Origin: an uncultured Lactobacillus sp.
Lineage (GTDB): Bacteria; Bacillota; Bacilli; Lactobacillales; Lactobacillaceae
Length of the DNA stretch: 15,762 nucleotides
NCBI GenBank assembly: GCA_937916845.1
Contig: CALFSK010000029.1
Location: forward strand, 1-15,762
Direction of reading: 5' to 3'
In this document: positions 1-6,799 of the stretch, one piece after another
Layout of the letters: each line of letters begins with the position of its first letter
How positions within the stretch are numbered: position 1 is the first letter of the stretch
Notes under the pieces: model-generated
What the model saw: only the letters and a program-made list of their open reading frames with translations
Told to the model about the DNA's origin: nothing
Databases searched by the model: none
Position numbers and translations under genes: made by a program

Positions 1-53
1 GGAAGCTGATCTTTTTTGTCCGAACAGCGTTCGGATTAATTTTACAATCTACC
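1..53 (-). mobile_element. End of an IS30-family element (partial)
   Basis: These 53 bases are the exact reverse complement of 13212-13264, the transposase-5' end of the IS30 element on the right. The match stops at base 53 (base 54 does not match), which marks this as the element terminus. The element therefore extends left out of the window with its transposase reading leftward, away from the cps genes. The end contains a short palindrome at 19-35 (7-bp arms, 3-nt loop). Only the end is visible, so whether a full copy lies to the left is inferred. Confidence 0.8.
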
Positions 54-442
54 AAATTACAAGTTTAATCCAACCAGGACCGAGAAATCTCATAATAGCA
101 GCAAAAAAGGCTAATGAACAGGAATCCACAGAGGCATCACACATATGTTTCAAAAACAGATTCAAAGCGTCTTACAAGTTACCATATAAGGGTTATGTTG
201 GATGATCACCATAATATTCTTAAAATTGATTGACCATTTGGCCGATAAAAAACATGATAGAGACTATCATGGAACCCTCTATCAAAAGGTAAATGAAAAA
301 TCTTGAATTGCAGTCAATAGGTGAGATCGCTTCTTGGACTTCAATTGTAAATCAACCAATGCGGTGTTATATTTGATGATAGATTGTATTTAATAGCGTT
401 AGTTAAAACGTGTTTTAATCTTGTTAAAATTTTGGAGAGTGA
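54..442. other. cps upstream region without an intact gene
   Basis: No convincing gene is present. A 34-codon reading frame (202-306, +) has no recognisable family and no good ribosome site, so it may be a remnant of something removed when IS30 arrived. There is a perfect 8-bp hairpin with a 3-nt loop at 253-271, lacking a T-tract, and a 7-bp inverted repeat of A/T-rich sequence at 403-418 just before wzd. The latter could be an operator or part of the leader. The cps promoter should lie in the last 100 bases. Confidence 0.5.
345..373 (+). promoter_or_regulatory. Candidate promoter of the cps operon
   Basis: TTGTAA (345-350) and TATATT (368-373) are separated by 17 nt, about 70 bases before the first cps start codon. 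The -10 matches the vegetative consensus in five of six positions, the -35 in four of six. A/T-rich sequence makes chance matches common, so this is only the best candidate seen. Confidence 0.35.
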
Positions 443-1213
443 ATGATGGATCAAACAGTAAGTTTTGACTTTTTTATCCGGCTTGTCCGTGAGTACTGGC
501 GTGCAATTGTCAGTTTTACGGTGGTGGGATTGATAGTTGCCGCAGGACTGACCTTCTTTGTAATTACACCTAAGTACCAATCAAGTGTCCAGATTTTGGT
601 TAACCGTAAAAATACTAATGCCGCTACTGAGTATGCTGGGCAGCAGGCTGACGTTCAGATGATTACGACCTACAAGGAATTAATTGCTGGACAAGTGGTT
701 TTAAAACCAACTCAGCAACAATTAAGTGAGCGTTATGGTATTGAGCGCTCACTGAACACATTGAAAAGTGAAGTTAGTGTGACAAGTACGACCAACTCAC
801 AAGTTTTCTCGATTGCAGTTACTGACACTGATGCAAAAGCTAGTGCGACAATTGCCAATCAGATTGCTCGTAGTTTTAAGAACCAAGTGCAAAAGATTAT
901 TAAAGTTAACAACGTCACGATTGTTGCTCCGGCCGAAACGCCAAGTGGCGCAGTATCACCGAAGAAGCTACTGAATATGTTGATTGGGCTAGTTGTCGGC
1001 TTGCTATTAGGATTTGTTTATGCAGCGATTCGGATGCTCACTGATCGCCGTGTTCACGATGCTGATTTCTTAACTGATGATTTAGGGTTAGCTAGTTTAG
1101 GCTTAGTCAATCATCAAAATCAATACTCAATTAAAAAGCAAGTTTCAAATTTGACTGTTGCTCATCCCACACATGATAATCAAATAACATCGCAAACAAT
1201 GAAGCGAGTTTAG
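443..1213 (+). CDS. wzd: Polysaccharide chain-length determinant / kinase adaptor (Wzd, CpsA-type)
   Basis: Membrane protein of the Wzz/polysaccharide co-polymerase family. It activates the cognate tyrosine kinase and sets polymer length at the membrane. The 256-aa protein has a first membrane helix at about residues 22-41, an extracytoplasmic domain, the proline-containing segment SPKK at 172-175, and a second helix at about 176-197. A roughly 60-residue cytoplasmic tail follows that would contact Wze. As usual in Firmicutes, the kinase is a separate protein encoded next. GGAG at 434-437 serves either the ATG at 443 or the next in-frame ATG at 446, and the latter has the better spacing. It is the first gene of the operon and leads into wze with a 10-nt gap. 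Confidence 0.9.
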   Translation: MMDQTVSFDFFIRLVREYWRAIVSFTVVGLIVAAGLTFFVITPKYQSSVQILVNRKNTNAATEYAGQQADVQMITTYKELIAGQVVLKPTQQQLSERYGIERSLNTLKSEVSVTSTTNSQVFSIAVTDTDAKASATIANQIARSFKNQVQKIIKVNNVTIVAPAETPSGAVSPKKLLNMLIGLVVGLLLGFVYAAIRMLTDRRVHDADFLTDDLGLASLGLVNHQNQYSIKKQVSNLTVAHPTHDNQITSQTMKRV

Positions 1214-1223
1214 GAGGTGCTAG

Positions 1224-1952
1224 ATGTTTAAACGTAAAGGACAGAATATAACGACCACGGCACCAATTAATCTCACGACGATTAATGAACCCACGTCGGT
1301 CATTACTGAGCAGATTAAAACAATTCGAACCAATATCAATTTTGCGGCTACTGACAAAAATTTACGAACTTTGATGGTGACTTCAGCGATGATTGGTGAA
1401 GGTAAGTCCACGGTAAGTTGCAACTTGGCGGTGGAATATGCTAAGGAAGGGATGCAAGTTTTATTGGTCGATGCTGATTTACGGCGACCAACGATTCACA
1501 CGACGTTCGGGCTTAAAAATCATAAAGGATTAAGTTCATGGTTGGCTAATCAAATGGACAATGTGAATGATGCAATCCATCCCGTTATTGGTAACCTATT
1601 TGTGATGACGAGTGGTCCTAAGCCACCGAATCCCGCGGAACTGTTAGGAAGCAACAAAATGACGGAATTCTTAACTTCGGCAACTCGCAAGTTAGATCTA
1701 GTAATCGTTGATGCAGCACCAATCCTGCCTGTTACTGATTCACAATTACTGGCTAATAAAGTCGATGGCACAGTTTTAGTGGTTCGTCAGGGCGTGGCGC
1801 AAAAAGCAGCGGTTCGTGATGCTGTTAATTCATTAAAGAAATCGCAAGCTAACATTCTGGGTACGGTTTTGAATGATGTTCGTGATGGTTCGCACCATGG
1901 TTATTACGGCTATAACAATGGTTATGGGTACTACAGTAATGAAGATAAATAA
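1224..1952 (+). CDS. wze: Bacterial tyrosine autokinase (Wze, CpsB-type)
   Basis: BY-kinase controlling capsule assembly with its membrane partner Wzd. In the 242-aa protein the Walker A motif GEGKST is at about 58-63, Walker A' LVDADLRRP at 81-89 and Walker B DLVIVDAAP at 158-166. The C-terminus holds a tyrosine cluster (six Tyr between 227 and 237, in a Gly/Asn-rich setting) that is the expected autophosphorylation site. All catalytic motifs look intact. A strong ribosome site (AGGAGGTG) precedes the ATG. The 3' end overlaps the start of wzb, suggesting translational coupling. Naming differs among species: pneumococcal CpsD is the equivalent. Confidence 0.93.
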   Translation: MFKRKGQNITTTAPINLTTINEPTSVITEQIKTIRTNINFAATDKNLRTLMVTSAMIGEGKSTVSCNLAVEYAKEGMQVLLVDADLRRPTIHTTFGLKNHKGLSSWLANQMDNVNDAIHPVIGNLFVMTSGPKPPNPAELLGSNKMTEFLTSATRKLDLVIVDAAPILPVTDSQLLANKVDGTVLVVRQGVAQKAAVRDAVNSLKKSQANILGTVLNDVRDGSHHGYYGYNNGYGYYSNEDK

Positions 1953-2733
1953 TTTAGTTGACTTACATTGCCATATTTTACCGGCCATTGATGATGGTTC
2001 GCCTTCGTTAGAGGCGTCGTTAGAATTGGCGCGGCAGGCGGTTGCAGATGGTATTCGCTATATTTTAGCGACACCACATCATATGGATCGACATTATCTT
2101 AATCATGCATATGATGTTGAAACGGCTGTTAAAGCGTTTCAGGCAGAGTTAGATAAAAATGATATTCCATTAACCGTTTTTCCTGGTCAAGAGGTACATC
2201 TGAACGGTCAGCTAATGGAAAATATTGATGATTTGTTGGGTATAGATACTGGTAGAAACTATTTACTATTAGAACTACCTCATGAAATGGTTCCAAGTTA
2301 TCTTGATGAAATGATTTTTCAATTGTCATGCGAAGGCATCACGCCAGTTATTGCACATCCTGAACGCAATGCTCAAATTATTGCGGAGCCGCAACGTTTA
2401 TACAAGCTAGTTGAGCAGGGGGTCCTGGCACAGGTTACGGCCACCAGTCTCGTTGGCACTTTTGGGGAACAGGTCCAGCGAACGGCTAAAGAATTTGTCA
2501 AGTGTGGGTTAGTTCAAGTCGTTGCATCGGACGCGCACACGTTGAAGAACCGTGGCTTTGCTATGACCAAGGCTTATGACGTATTAAATGAGATGAATTC
2601 GGAATATCCTGAACGTTTTGCAACCAACGCTCGGGATTTGTTGAATGGTGAGCAGATTGATATGGGGCAGATTGAGATACCACGAAAACAGCGAAAGCAC
2701 TGGTTGTTCCAAAAGAAGGAGCGAGTTAAATGA
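1939..2733 (+). CDS. wzb: Manganese-dependent protein-tyrosine phosphatase, PHP family (Wzb, CpsC-type)
   Basis: Dephosphorylates the tyrosine-rich tail of Wze, completing the phosphorylation cycle that controls capsule output. From the ATG at 1939 the protein has 264 residues. It shows the PHP metal ligands: HCH at 10-12 followed by DDG at 18-20, Glu85 in GQEVHL, His140 in HPERN, and SDAH at 197-200. The reading frame stays open upstream to 1873, but that stretch lies inside wze in another frame, and the homology begins at the MKINNLVDLHCH segment, so 1939 is preferred. It overlaps wze by 14 nt and shares an ATGA overlap with the next gene. Cytoplasmic. Confidence 0.92.
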   Translation: MKINNLVDLHCHILPAIDDGSPSLEASLELARQAVADGIRYILATPHHMDRHYLNHAYDVETAVKAFQAELDKNDIPLTVFPGQEVHLNGQLMENIDDLLGIDTGRNYLLLELPHEMVPSYLDEMIFQLSCEGITPVIAHPERNAQIIAEPQRLYKLVEQGVLAQVTATSLVGTFGEQVQRTAKEFVKCGLVQVVASDAHTLKNRGFAMTKAYDVLNEMNSEYPERFATNARDLLNGEQIDMGQIEIPRKQRKHWLFQKKERVK

Positions 2734-3677
2734 AAGCATTAGTAACTGGAGGAGCGGGATTTATTGGTTCCCACCTTGTGGATCACTTGGTCTCAGAAGG
2801 TTTGGACGTTGTCGTAGTTGATAACTTGTCCATGGGGGACTTACATAATATTAAGCATCAGGATGAAGTCACTATTTATGTTGAAGATGTCCGCAACGAA
2901 AAATTCATGCAACAATTGCTACAGGAAGAACAGCCTGATTATATTTACTTTTTAGCAGCTGTTGCTAGTGTTGCCGATTCGATTGAACGTCCAGCTGAAA
3001 CCCATTCAGTGAATCAAACTGCAGTATTCAATATGTTGGAATATATTCGGAAGACTAATTTACCAATTAAACAGTTCCTATTTACGTCTTCGGCGGCGGT
3101 TTACGGTAATCTTCCAGAATTGCCTAAGAAAGAAGACTCACGAGTCGATCCACTATCACCATATGCGATTGATAAGTATGCTACGGAACGTTTTGTACTA
3201 GCATATGGTGAACTTTATGATTTACCAACTGTCTGTGTGCGTTTCTTCAATGTTTATGGTCCTGGTCAAAATCCCAGTTCGCCATATTCAGGGGTGCTGT
3301 CGATTTTGACCGATTGTCTCAATAACAAGAAGCCATTTACCTTGTACGGAGACGGGAGTCAGACACGAGATTTTGTGTATGTTGAAGATGTTATCCAAGC
3401 ATTATGGTTGATAACGAAAAGTGATACTGAGCATGAAGTCTTTAATATCGCCAATGGTAATGAAGCCAGCTTAAATGCCATTATTGAAACATATGAGAAG
3501 GTTGCAGGAACGTCATTGCAGATTAAAAAAGCGCCAGGGCGTGAAGGGGAAGTAAAACGTTCGGTGGCTAACATCGGTAAGTTAATTAAATTGGGATACA
3601 CGACGAAGTGGTCGTTAGAAGCGGGCTTGAGCAAATATTGGGAAGGGGCGCAACAACGTGAAGCAAGTCGAAATTAA
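2730..3677 (+). CDS. galE: NAD-dependent sugar-nucleotide epimerase (GalE-like, extended SDR)
   Basis: Probably interconverts UDP-hexoses or UDP-N-acetylhexosamines at C4 to supply a precursor for the repeat unit. The 315-aa protein has the N-terminal Rossmann motif GGAGFIGSHL (7-16), a catalytic Ser in FTSSAAVYG (about 118-126) and the YxxxK pair Tyr145/Lys149, followed by the typical VRFFNVYGPGQ and DGSQTRDFVYVEDV segments. Extended SDR enzymes of this length include UDP-glucose 4-epimerases, UDP-GlcNAc 4-epimerases and dehydratases. The exact substrate cannot be read from sequence, and the symbol is a family label. L. plantarum cps2/cps4 clusters carry such a gene at this position. It has ATGA coupling to wzb upstream and overlaps the next gene. 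Confidence 0.85.
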   Translation: MKALVTGGAGFIGSHLVDHLVSEGLDVVVVDNLSMGDLHNIKHQDEVTIYVEDVRNEKFMQQLLQEEQPDYIYFLAAVASVADSIERPAETHSVNQTAVFNMLEYIRKTNLPIKQFLFTSSAAVYGNLPELPKKEDSRVDPLSPYAIDKYATERFVLAYGELYDLPTVCVRFFNVYGPGQNPSSPYSGVLSILTDCLNNKKPFTLYGDGSQTRDFVYVEDVIQALWLITKSDTEHEVFNIANGNEASLNAIIETYEKVAGTSLQIKKAPGREGEVKRSVANIGKLIKLGYTTKWSLEAGLSKYWEGAQQREASRN

Positions 3678-4335
3678 TGAAACAGTTAAAGTCGGTCATG
3701 TACAACCACAAACGGATTATCGTTTTCCAACTATGATTGGAAAGCCAGTTATGGGTTGGAAACTATTTGTAAAACGGATTTTTGACCTTACTGTCGGGTT
3801 AATCGGGACGGTTTTGAGTTCGCCAATTGTCCTAGTGTTTGCCATTCTGGTAAAGCTGACTTCTAAAGGACCAGCATTTTATAAGCAAGAACGGGTTGGC
3901 CTAATGGGGAAGAGTTTCAATTTAATTAAGCTGCGGTCGATGTATCAGGATGCTGAAGCGCGAACGGGTGCGGTTTGGGCGCAAAAGAATGATCCGCGAA
4001 TTACGCCCATTGGTCGGTTTATGCGAAAAACCCGAGTGGATGAATTACCACAATTTTGGAATGTACTAAAAGGTGATATGAGCTTGGTAGGACCGCGACC
4101 AGAACGACCAGTACTAACCGAGGAGTTTAGTCGGCAATTTTCAGATTTCCCTAAACGGTTACGTATTATTCCTGGTATTACAGGGTATGCACAAATTAAT
4201 GGTGGCTACGATATTACGCCAGATGAGAAATGTAAGCTGGATAATTACTATATTGAACATTTTTCGGTTTGGTTCGATATTAAGATGTTACTGGGGACTG
4301 TAAAAATTATCTTTACAGGAGACGGAGCAAGATGA
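3658..4335 (+). CDS. Priming sugar-phosphate transferase (undecaprenyl-phosphate, Bac_transf family)
   Basis: Starts each repeat unit by moving a sugar 1-phosphate from a UDP-sugar to undecaprenyl phosphate at the inner membrane face. The 225-aa protein is the short, single-domain form of the PssY/WecP-like family. It has a hydrophobic segment at about 43-66, then KLRSMY (91-96), the catalytic block VDELPQFWNVLKGDMSLVGP (127-146) continuing into RPERP, and PGITGYAQINGG (172-183). The start is GTG at 3658 with GGAAGGGG (3641-3648) upstream. It overlaps the epimerase by 20 nt and shares ATGA with the next GT. The donor is unknown; glucose, galactose or an N-acetylhexosamine are typical. Confidence 0.92.
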   Translation: MKQVEINETVKVGHVQPQTDYRFPTMIGKPVMGWKLFVKRIFDLTVGLIGTVLSSPIVLVFAILVKLTSKGPAFYKQERVGLMGKSFNLIKLRSMYQDAEARTGAVWAQKNDPRITPIGRFMRKTRVDELPQFWNVLKGDMSLVGPRPERPVLTEEFSRQFSDFPKRLRIIPGITGYAQINGGYDITPDEKCKLDNYYIEHFSVWFDIKMLLGTVKIIFTGDGAR

Positions 4336-5084
4336 ATCAGGATTTGGTTTCTGTTATTATGCCGGTCTTCAATAGTGAACGTTTTCTGAAAGATGCAATA
4401 GAATCTGTATTGGGACAGACATATAAGAACATTGAATTATTAATAATTAATGATGGTTCAACAGATTATACAAACGAGATTATCTCTAATTTTAAATCTA
4501 ATAAATTTGTTGTATATATTGATTTAAATGAAAATGTTGGAGTTGCTGAGGCTCGGAATATTGGCCTTAGACATGCCAAGGGGAAGTACATTGCGTTCAT
4601 TGATTCTGATGACATCTGGTGTGCGAATAAGCTTGATATTCAATTATGCCAAATGAAGCAAAAAAATTTGAATTATTCGTTTTCTTATTACGAACTTATT
4701 GACGAAAACAAGAACTTATTGAAAATTGTTAATAAGATACCTTCTAGAGCTACTTATCAGTCTCTGATTAAAAGAAACTATATACCGATGTTAACAGTTG
4801 TGGTTTCGAGCGAGTTGATTCGTAACTATAGATTTAATTCTGTTGGTCATGAAGATTATGCACTTTGGTTAGAATTATTTAGAACTCAAAATGTACGTGC
4901 AGAAGCTTGTGGGCAAGTATTGGCAAAATACAGAGTGCATGACAGTTCAATCAGTGCGAATAAGATTCAATCAGCGAGATGGGTATGGCATCTCTACAGA
5001 GAACAAGAAAAAATGTCATTTATGAGTGCATGTATTAATTGGATGTGCTATGTGTGGTATGGCATTAAGAAGCACAGTTATTGA
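4332..5084 (+). CDS. Glycosyltransferase family 2 (GT-A fold)
   Basis: Likely adds the second or a later sugar to the lipid-linked repeat unit. The 250-aa protein opens with SVIMPVFNSERFL (7-19), then NDGS (40-43) for nucleotide binding, ARNIGL (74-79) and the metal-binding DSDD (91-94). Near the C-terminus YRVHDSSISANK matches the acceptor-side end of many capsule GT2 enzymes. It has ATGA coupling to the priming enzyme. Composition shifts here: the first five genes look like the species background, while this gene and those after it are richer in A+T, as expected for the exchangeable part of a cps locus. Donor and linkage cannot be assigned. Confidence 0.88.
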   Translation: MNQDLVSVIMPVFNSERFLKDAIESVLGQTYKNIELLIINDGSTDYTNEIISNFKSNKFVVYIDLNENVGVAEARNIGLRHAKGKYIAFIDSDDIWCANKLDIQLCQMKQKNLNYSFSYYELIDENKNLLKIVNKIPSRATYQSLIKRNYIPMLTVVVSSELIRNYRFNSVGHEDYALWLELFRTQNVRAEACGQVLAKYRVHDSSISANKIQSARWVWHLYREQEKMSFMSACINWMCYVWYGIKKHSY

Positions 5085-5085
5085 G

Positions 5086-5186
5086 GTGAAAGAAAAATAA
5101 TTCACTATGCATGGTTTGGTGATAAGAAAAAGCCTAAGAATGTGCAGAACTGTATCAATACTTGGAAAAAAAGATTACCAGATTTC
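5086..5186 (+). pseudogene. 5' fragment of a GT32-type glycosyltransferase, frameshifted and cut by IS3
   Basis: From 5097 the frame reads IIHYAWFGDKKKPKN and continues for 30 codons to RLPDF. That is the N-terminus of Gly_transf_sug (GT32, DXD) proteins, and it parallels the intact gene at 8373 (KIHYIWFGVSKPN). There is no ATG. GTG at 5086 followed by K-E-K would lead into it, but the A-run at 5093-5097 is one base short, so TAA follows at once. One lost A in the tract explains this. At codon 30 the IS3 element begins and no continuation is found on the other side. The gene is therefore doubly dead. Confidence 0.75.
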
Positions 5187-5267
5187 TGGATGTAAGCTGA
5201 TTCCTGAGACAACTTTTAAGAGAGGGTATAATGAATAAATCATCTCTCAAAAGGAAGGAATTTTTAC

Positions 5268-5519
5268 ATGCCAACTCGTTACGACAAAGAATTCAAACAA
5301 AACATTATCAACCTATATAAGCAAGGCGAATCAGCTGCCCAACTGGCCAGAGAATATGGCATTGGCTATTCAACAGTTCATAAGTGGATCCAGGGCCAGG
5401 CCAAAACTCAATCCGGTAAATCGCCAGACGAAATCAAAGCGATGGAAAAGCGACTGGCTTCGCTGTCTGAGGAGAACGAAATCCTAAAAAAAGCCCTGGG
5501 CTTCCTTGCGCAGAAGTAA
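5268..5519 (+). CDS. IS3-family transposase OrfA (DNA-binding subunit)
   Basis: 83-aa protein with a helix-turn-helix (about residues 10-45; LAREYGIGYSTVHKWIQG) and a C-terminal leucine-zipper-like coiled coil (about 55-76). This is the standard OrfA layout for end recognition and multimerisation. A good ribosome site (AAGGAAGGAA) lies upstream of the ATG. It ends with the slippery stretch that allows production of the OrfAB fusion, the active transposase. OrfA alone usually acts as a regulator. Confidence 0.92.
   Translation: MPTRYDKEFKQNIINLYKQGESAAQLAREYGIGYSTVHKWIQGQAKTQSGKSPDEIKAMEKRLASLSEENEILKKALGFLAQK
5486..5492 (+). promoter_or_regulatory. Programmed -1 frameshift site (A AAA AAA G) in the IS3 element
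   Basis: Seven A residues are phased as A-AAA-AAA relative to the orfA frame, a canonical X XXY YYZ heptamer. Slipping back one base moves ribosomes into a frame that is open from here through the orfB start at 5573 to the orfB stop, giving an OrfAB fusion of about 382 residues. This is the known control mechanism for IS3-family transposases. Confidence 0.8.
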
Positions 5520-5572
5520 CCAATATCTTTGATTACATTCACCAAGAAAGCCATCACCACCAGGTAACCAAG

Positions 5573-6415
5573 ATGTGCCGAATCCTCGGTGTTTCCAGAG
5601 CTCAGTATTATCGTTATCGATCCCCCAAACCTTCAAAACGCCGGGCCGAAGATGCGGACTTGAAACAACGGATTCTGCGGATCTTTGCGGAATTTAAGCA
5701 GCGATACGGTGTTATGAAGATCCACCATGAATTGAATCTGGAACTTCAACCACTGCAGCTTCGGTGCAGTCCACGACGGATTTCCCGGCTCATGAAGGAA
5801 CTGGATATCCACTCCGTTACCGTCAATAAGTGGAAAGCGGCTTCGGCTTCCAAAACCAAGGTTGAACAGCGTCCCAACTTGCTTAAGCAGGATTTCTCGA
5901 CCACTGGTTTAAATCAAAAATGGACCGCTGATATGACCTATATTCAAACGAAGCGTAATGGCTGGTGTTACTTATCAACCATCATGGACCTGCACTCACG
6001 ACGGATTATCGGCTATTCGTTCTCAAAAAAGATGGCTACTGATTTAGTCTTAAAGACCCTTGAAAGCGCGGTTAAAAATCGAACCATTACTGGGGACCTG
6101 ATTATCCACACAGACTTAGGATCACAGTACACCAGCGATGATTACAACCAACGGTTAACAGAACTACATATCCGCCACTCTTACAGCCGTAAGGGTTGTC
6201 CGTATGATAATGCGCCAATGGAATCCTTTCACGCTTCCCTCAAAAAGGAATGTGTTTATCCAGTGCCGGTCTTTGAAGATTATGAAACTGCCGCTGCCGC
6301 CCTTTTTGAATATGTGCATGCTTTCTACAATAGGAAGAGCATTCATAGTTCACTGGGCTACCAGACCCCCTTACAAGTTGAAATTGCAACACTTACGAGC
6401 CAAATGGCCGCCTGA
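5573..6415 (+). CDS. IS3-family transposase OrfB (DDE catalytic domain)
   Basis: 280 aa from the first ATG; the functional product is probably the -1 frameshift fusion with OrfA. The N-terminal HTH_21-type region ends at about residue 80. The rve integrase core follows with Asp120 (WTADMTYI), Asp181 (HTDLGSQYTS) and Glu217 (PMESFHASLKKE), which is the D-D(35)E spacing of this family. The C-terminal YNRKSIHSSLGYQTP is also typical. All catalytic residues are present and no stop interrupts it, so the element looks potentially active. Confidence 0.93.
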   Translation: MCRILGVSRAQYYRYRSPKPSKRRAEDADLKQRILRIFAEFKQRYGVMKIHHELNLELQPLQLRCSPRRISRLMKELDIHSVTVNKWKAASASKTKVEQRPNLLKQDFSTTGLNQKWTADMTYIQTKRNGWCYLSTIMDLHSRRIIGYSFSKKMATDLVLKTLESAVKNRTITGDLIIHTDLGSQYTSDDYNQRLTELHIRHSYSRKGCPYDNAPMESFHASLKKECVYPVPVFEDYETAAAALFEYVHAFYNRKSIHSSLGYQTPLQVEIATLTSQMAA

Positions 6416-6433
6416 TTTAATGCTTTCCAGGGT

Positions 6434-6471
6434 TCAAATAAGTTATTAATCGCGATTAATGATTTATTTGA
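6434..6471 (+). terminator. Long hairpin after IS3 orfB
   Basis: A near-palindrome of two 19-nt arms with no loop. The only two mismatches become G-U pairs in RNA. It lies 18 bases after the orfB stop, within the IS. It lacks a clear T-run, so it may be an attenuating or RNA-stabilising structure rather than a full terminator. Either role could dampen read-through to downstream cps genes. Confidence 0.45.
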
Positions 6472-6537
6472 GCTGTGGAAGGTAAACGCGGTTCTGAATG
6501 TCTCTTAAAATCTGTCTCAAATATTGACTTCAATCCA

Positions 6538-6719
6538 TGTACCAGCGGAGAGGAAAGCTGTCCAATATTAGATGCTTTTATGCTTTGCGTAAGTTTTTAT
6601 ATAATCATGATGTTATAAACTGGCGCGAAAGAATTATGGGGGATTGGATAATGACTCTGAATATTTTAATGCCAGGATGGGTAAGAAAAATTATTTATCA
6701 ACATGTTTTACATAAATAG
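6538..6719 (+). pseudogene. C-terminal remnant of an unidentified glycan gene, beheaded by IS3
   Basis: Sixty codons are open from the IS edge to TAG, reading YQRRGKLSNIRCFYALRKFL and ending in a basic, aromatic tail (MPGWVRKIIYQHVLHK). No ribosome site precedes it and the first codons arise at the IS junction. I do not recognise the family with certainty. The Q-R-x-G-x-L-S-N opening and the amphipathic basic end resemble the C-termini of GT2 enzymes such as the one ending at 5084, and do not look like a GT32 end. If so, sequence between two genes was lost around the IS. Confidence 0.5.
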
Positions 6720-6799
6720 TATATACAAATTTTATATAAAATCACAAAATGGTTTTATAAAGACTGAAGGATAAATATATTGGAGTAATCAATTTAGAT

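Larger units (their letters stand above)
5187..6537 (+). mobile_element. Complete IS3-family (IS150-like) insertion sequence
   Basis: About 1.35 kb with two overlapping-frame genes (orfA, orfB), transcribed with the cps operon. The strongest terminal inverted repeat is TGAGACA..TTTTAAGAGA at 5205 and its inverted partner ending at 6519. Weaker similarity continues outward to TGGAT at 5187 and ATCCA ending at 6537. The outer limit is supported because GT32 homology on the left runs exactly to 5186. No 3-4-bp target duplication is seen for either pair of ends, and the flanks belong to different genes, pointing to rearrangement after insertion. Base composition is richer in G+C than the surrounding cps genes. 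Confidence 0.88.

Noticed and set aside
202..306. 34-codon frame in the upstream region as a gene
   Set aside because: No recognised family and no ribosome site; kept only as a possible remnant.
341..580. Minus-strand open frame of 79 codons near the start of wzd
   Set aside because: It overlaps the wzd start and cps leader, has no recognisable family or good ribosome site, and reads as a shadow.
1873..1938. Longer version of the PHP phosphatase starting at 1873
   Set aside because: The added 22 residues are Met/Val/Thr repeats produced by the Tyr/Gly-rich tail of wze in another frame; family homology begins at 1939.
5183..6541. 3-4-bp target duplication around IS3
   Set aside because: TTTC against TGTA for the outer ends, and TTCC against AATA for the inner ends, do not match.
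6537..6719. A stand-alone 60-aa gene after IS3
   Set aside because: Its ATG is formed at the IS junction, there is no ribosome site, and the protein looks like the end of a larger one.
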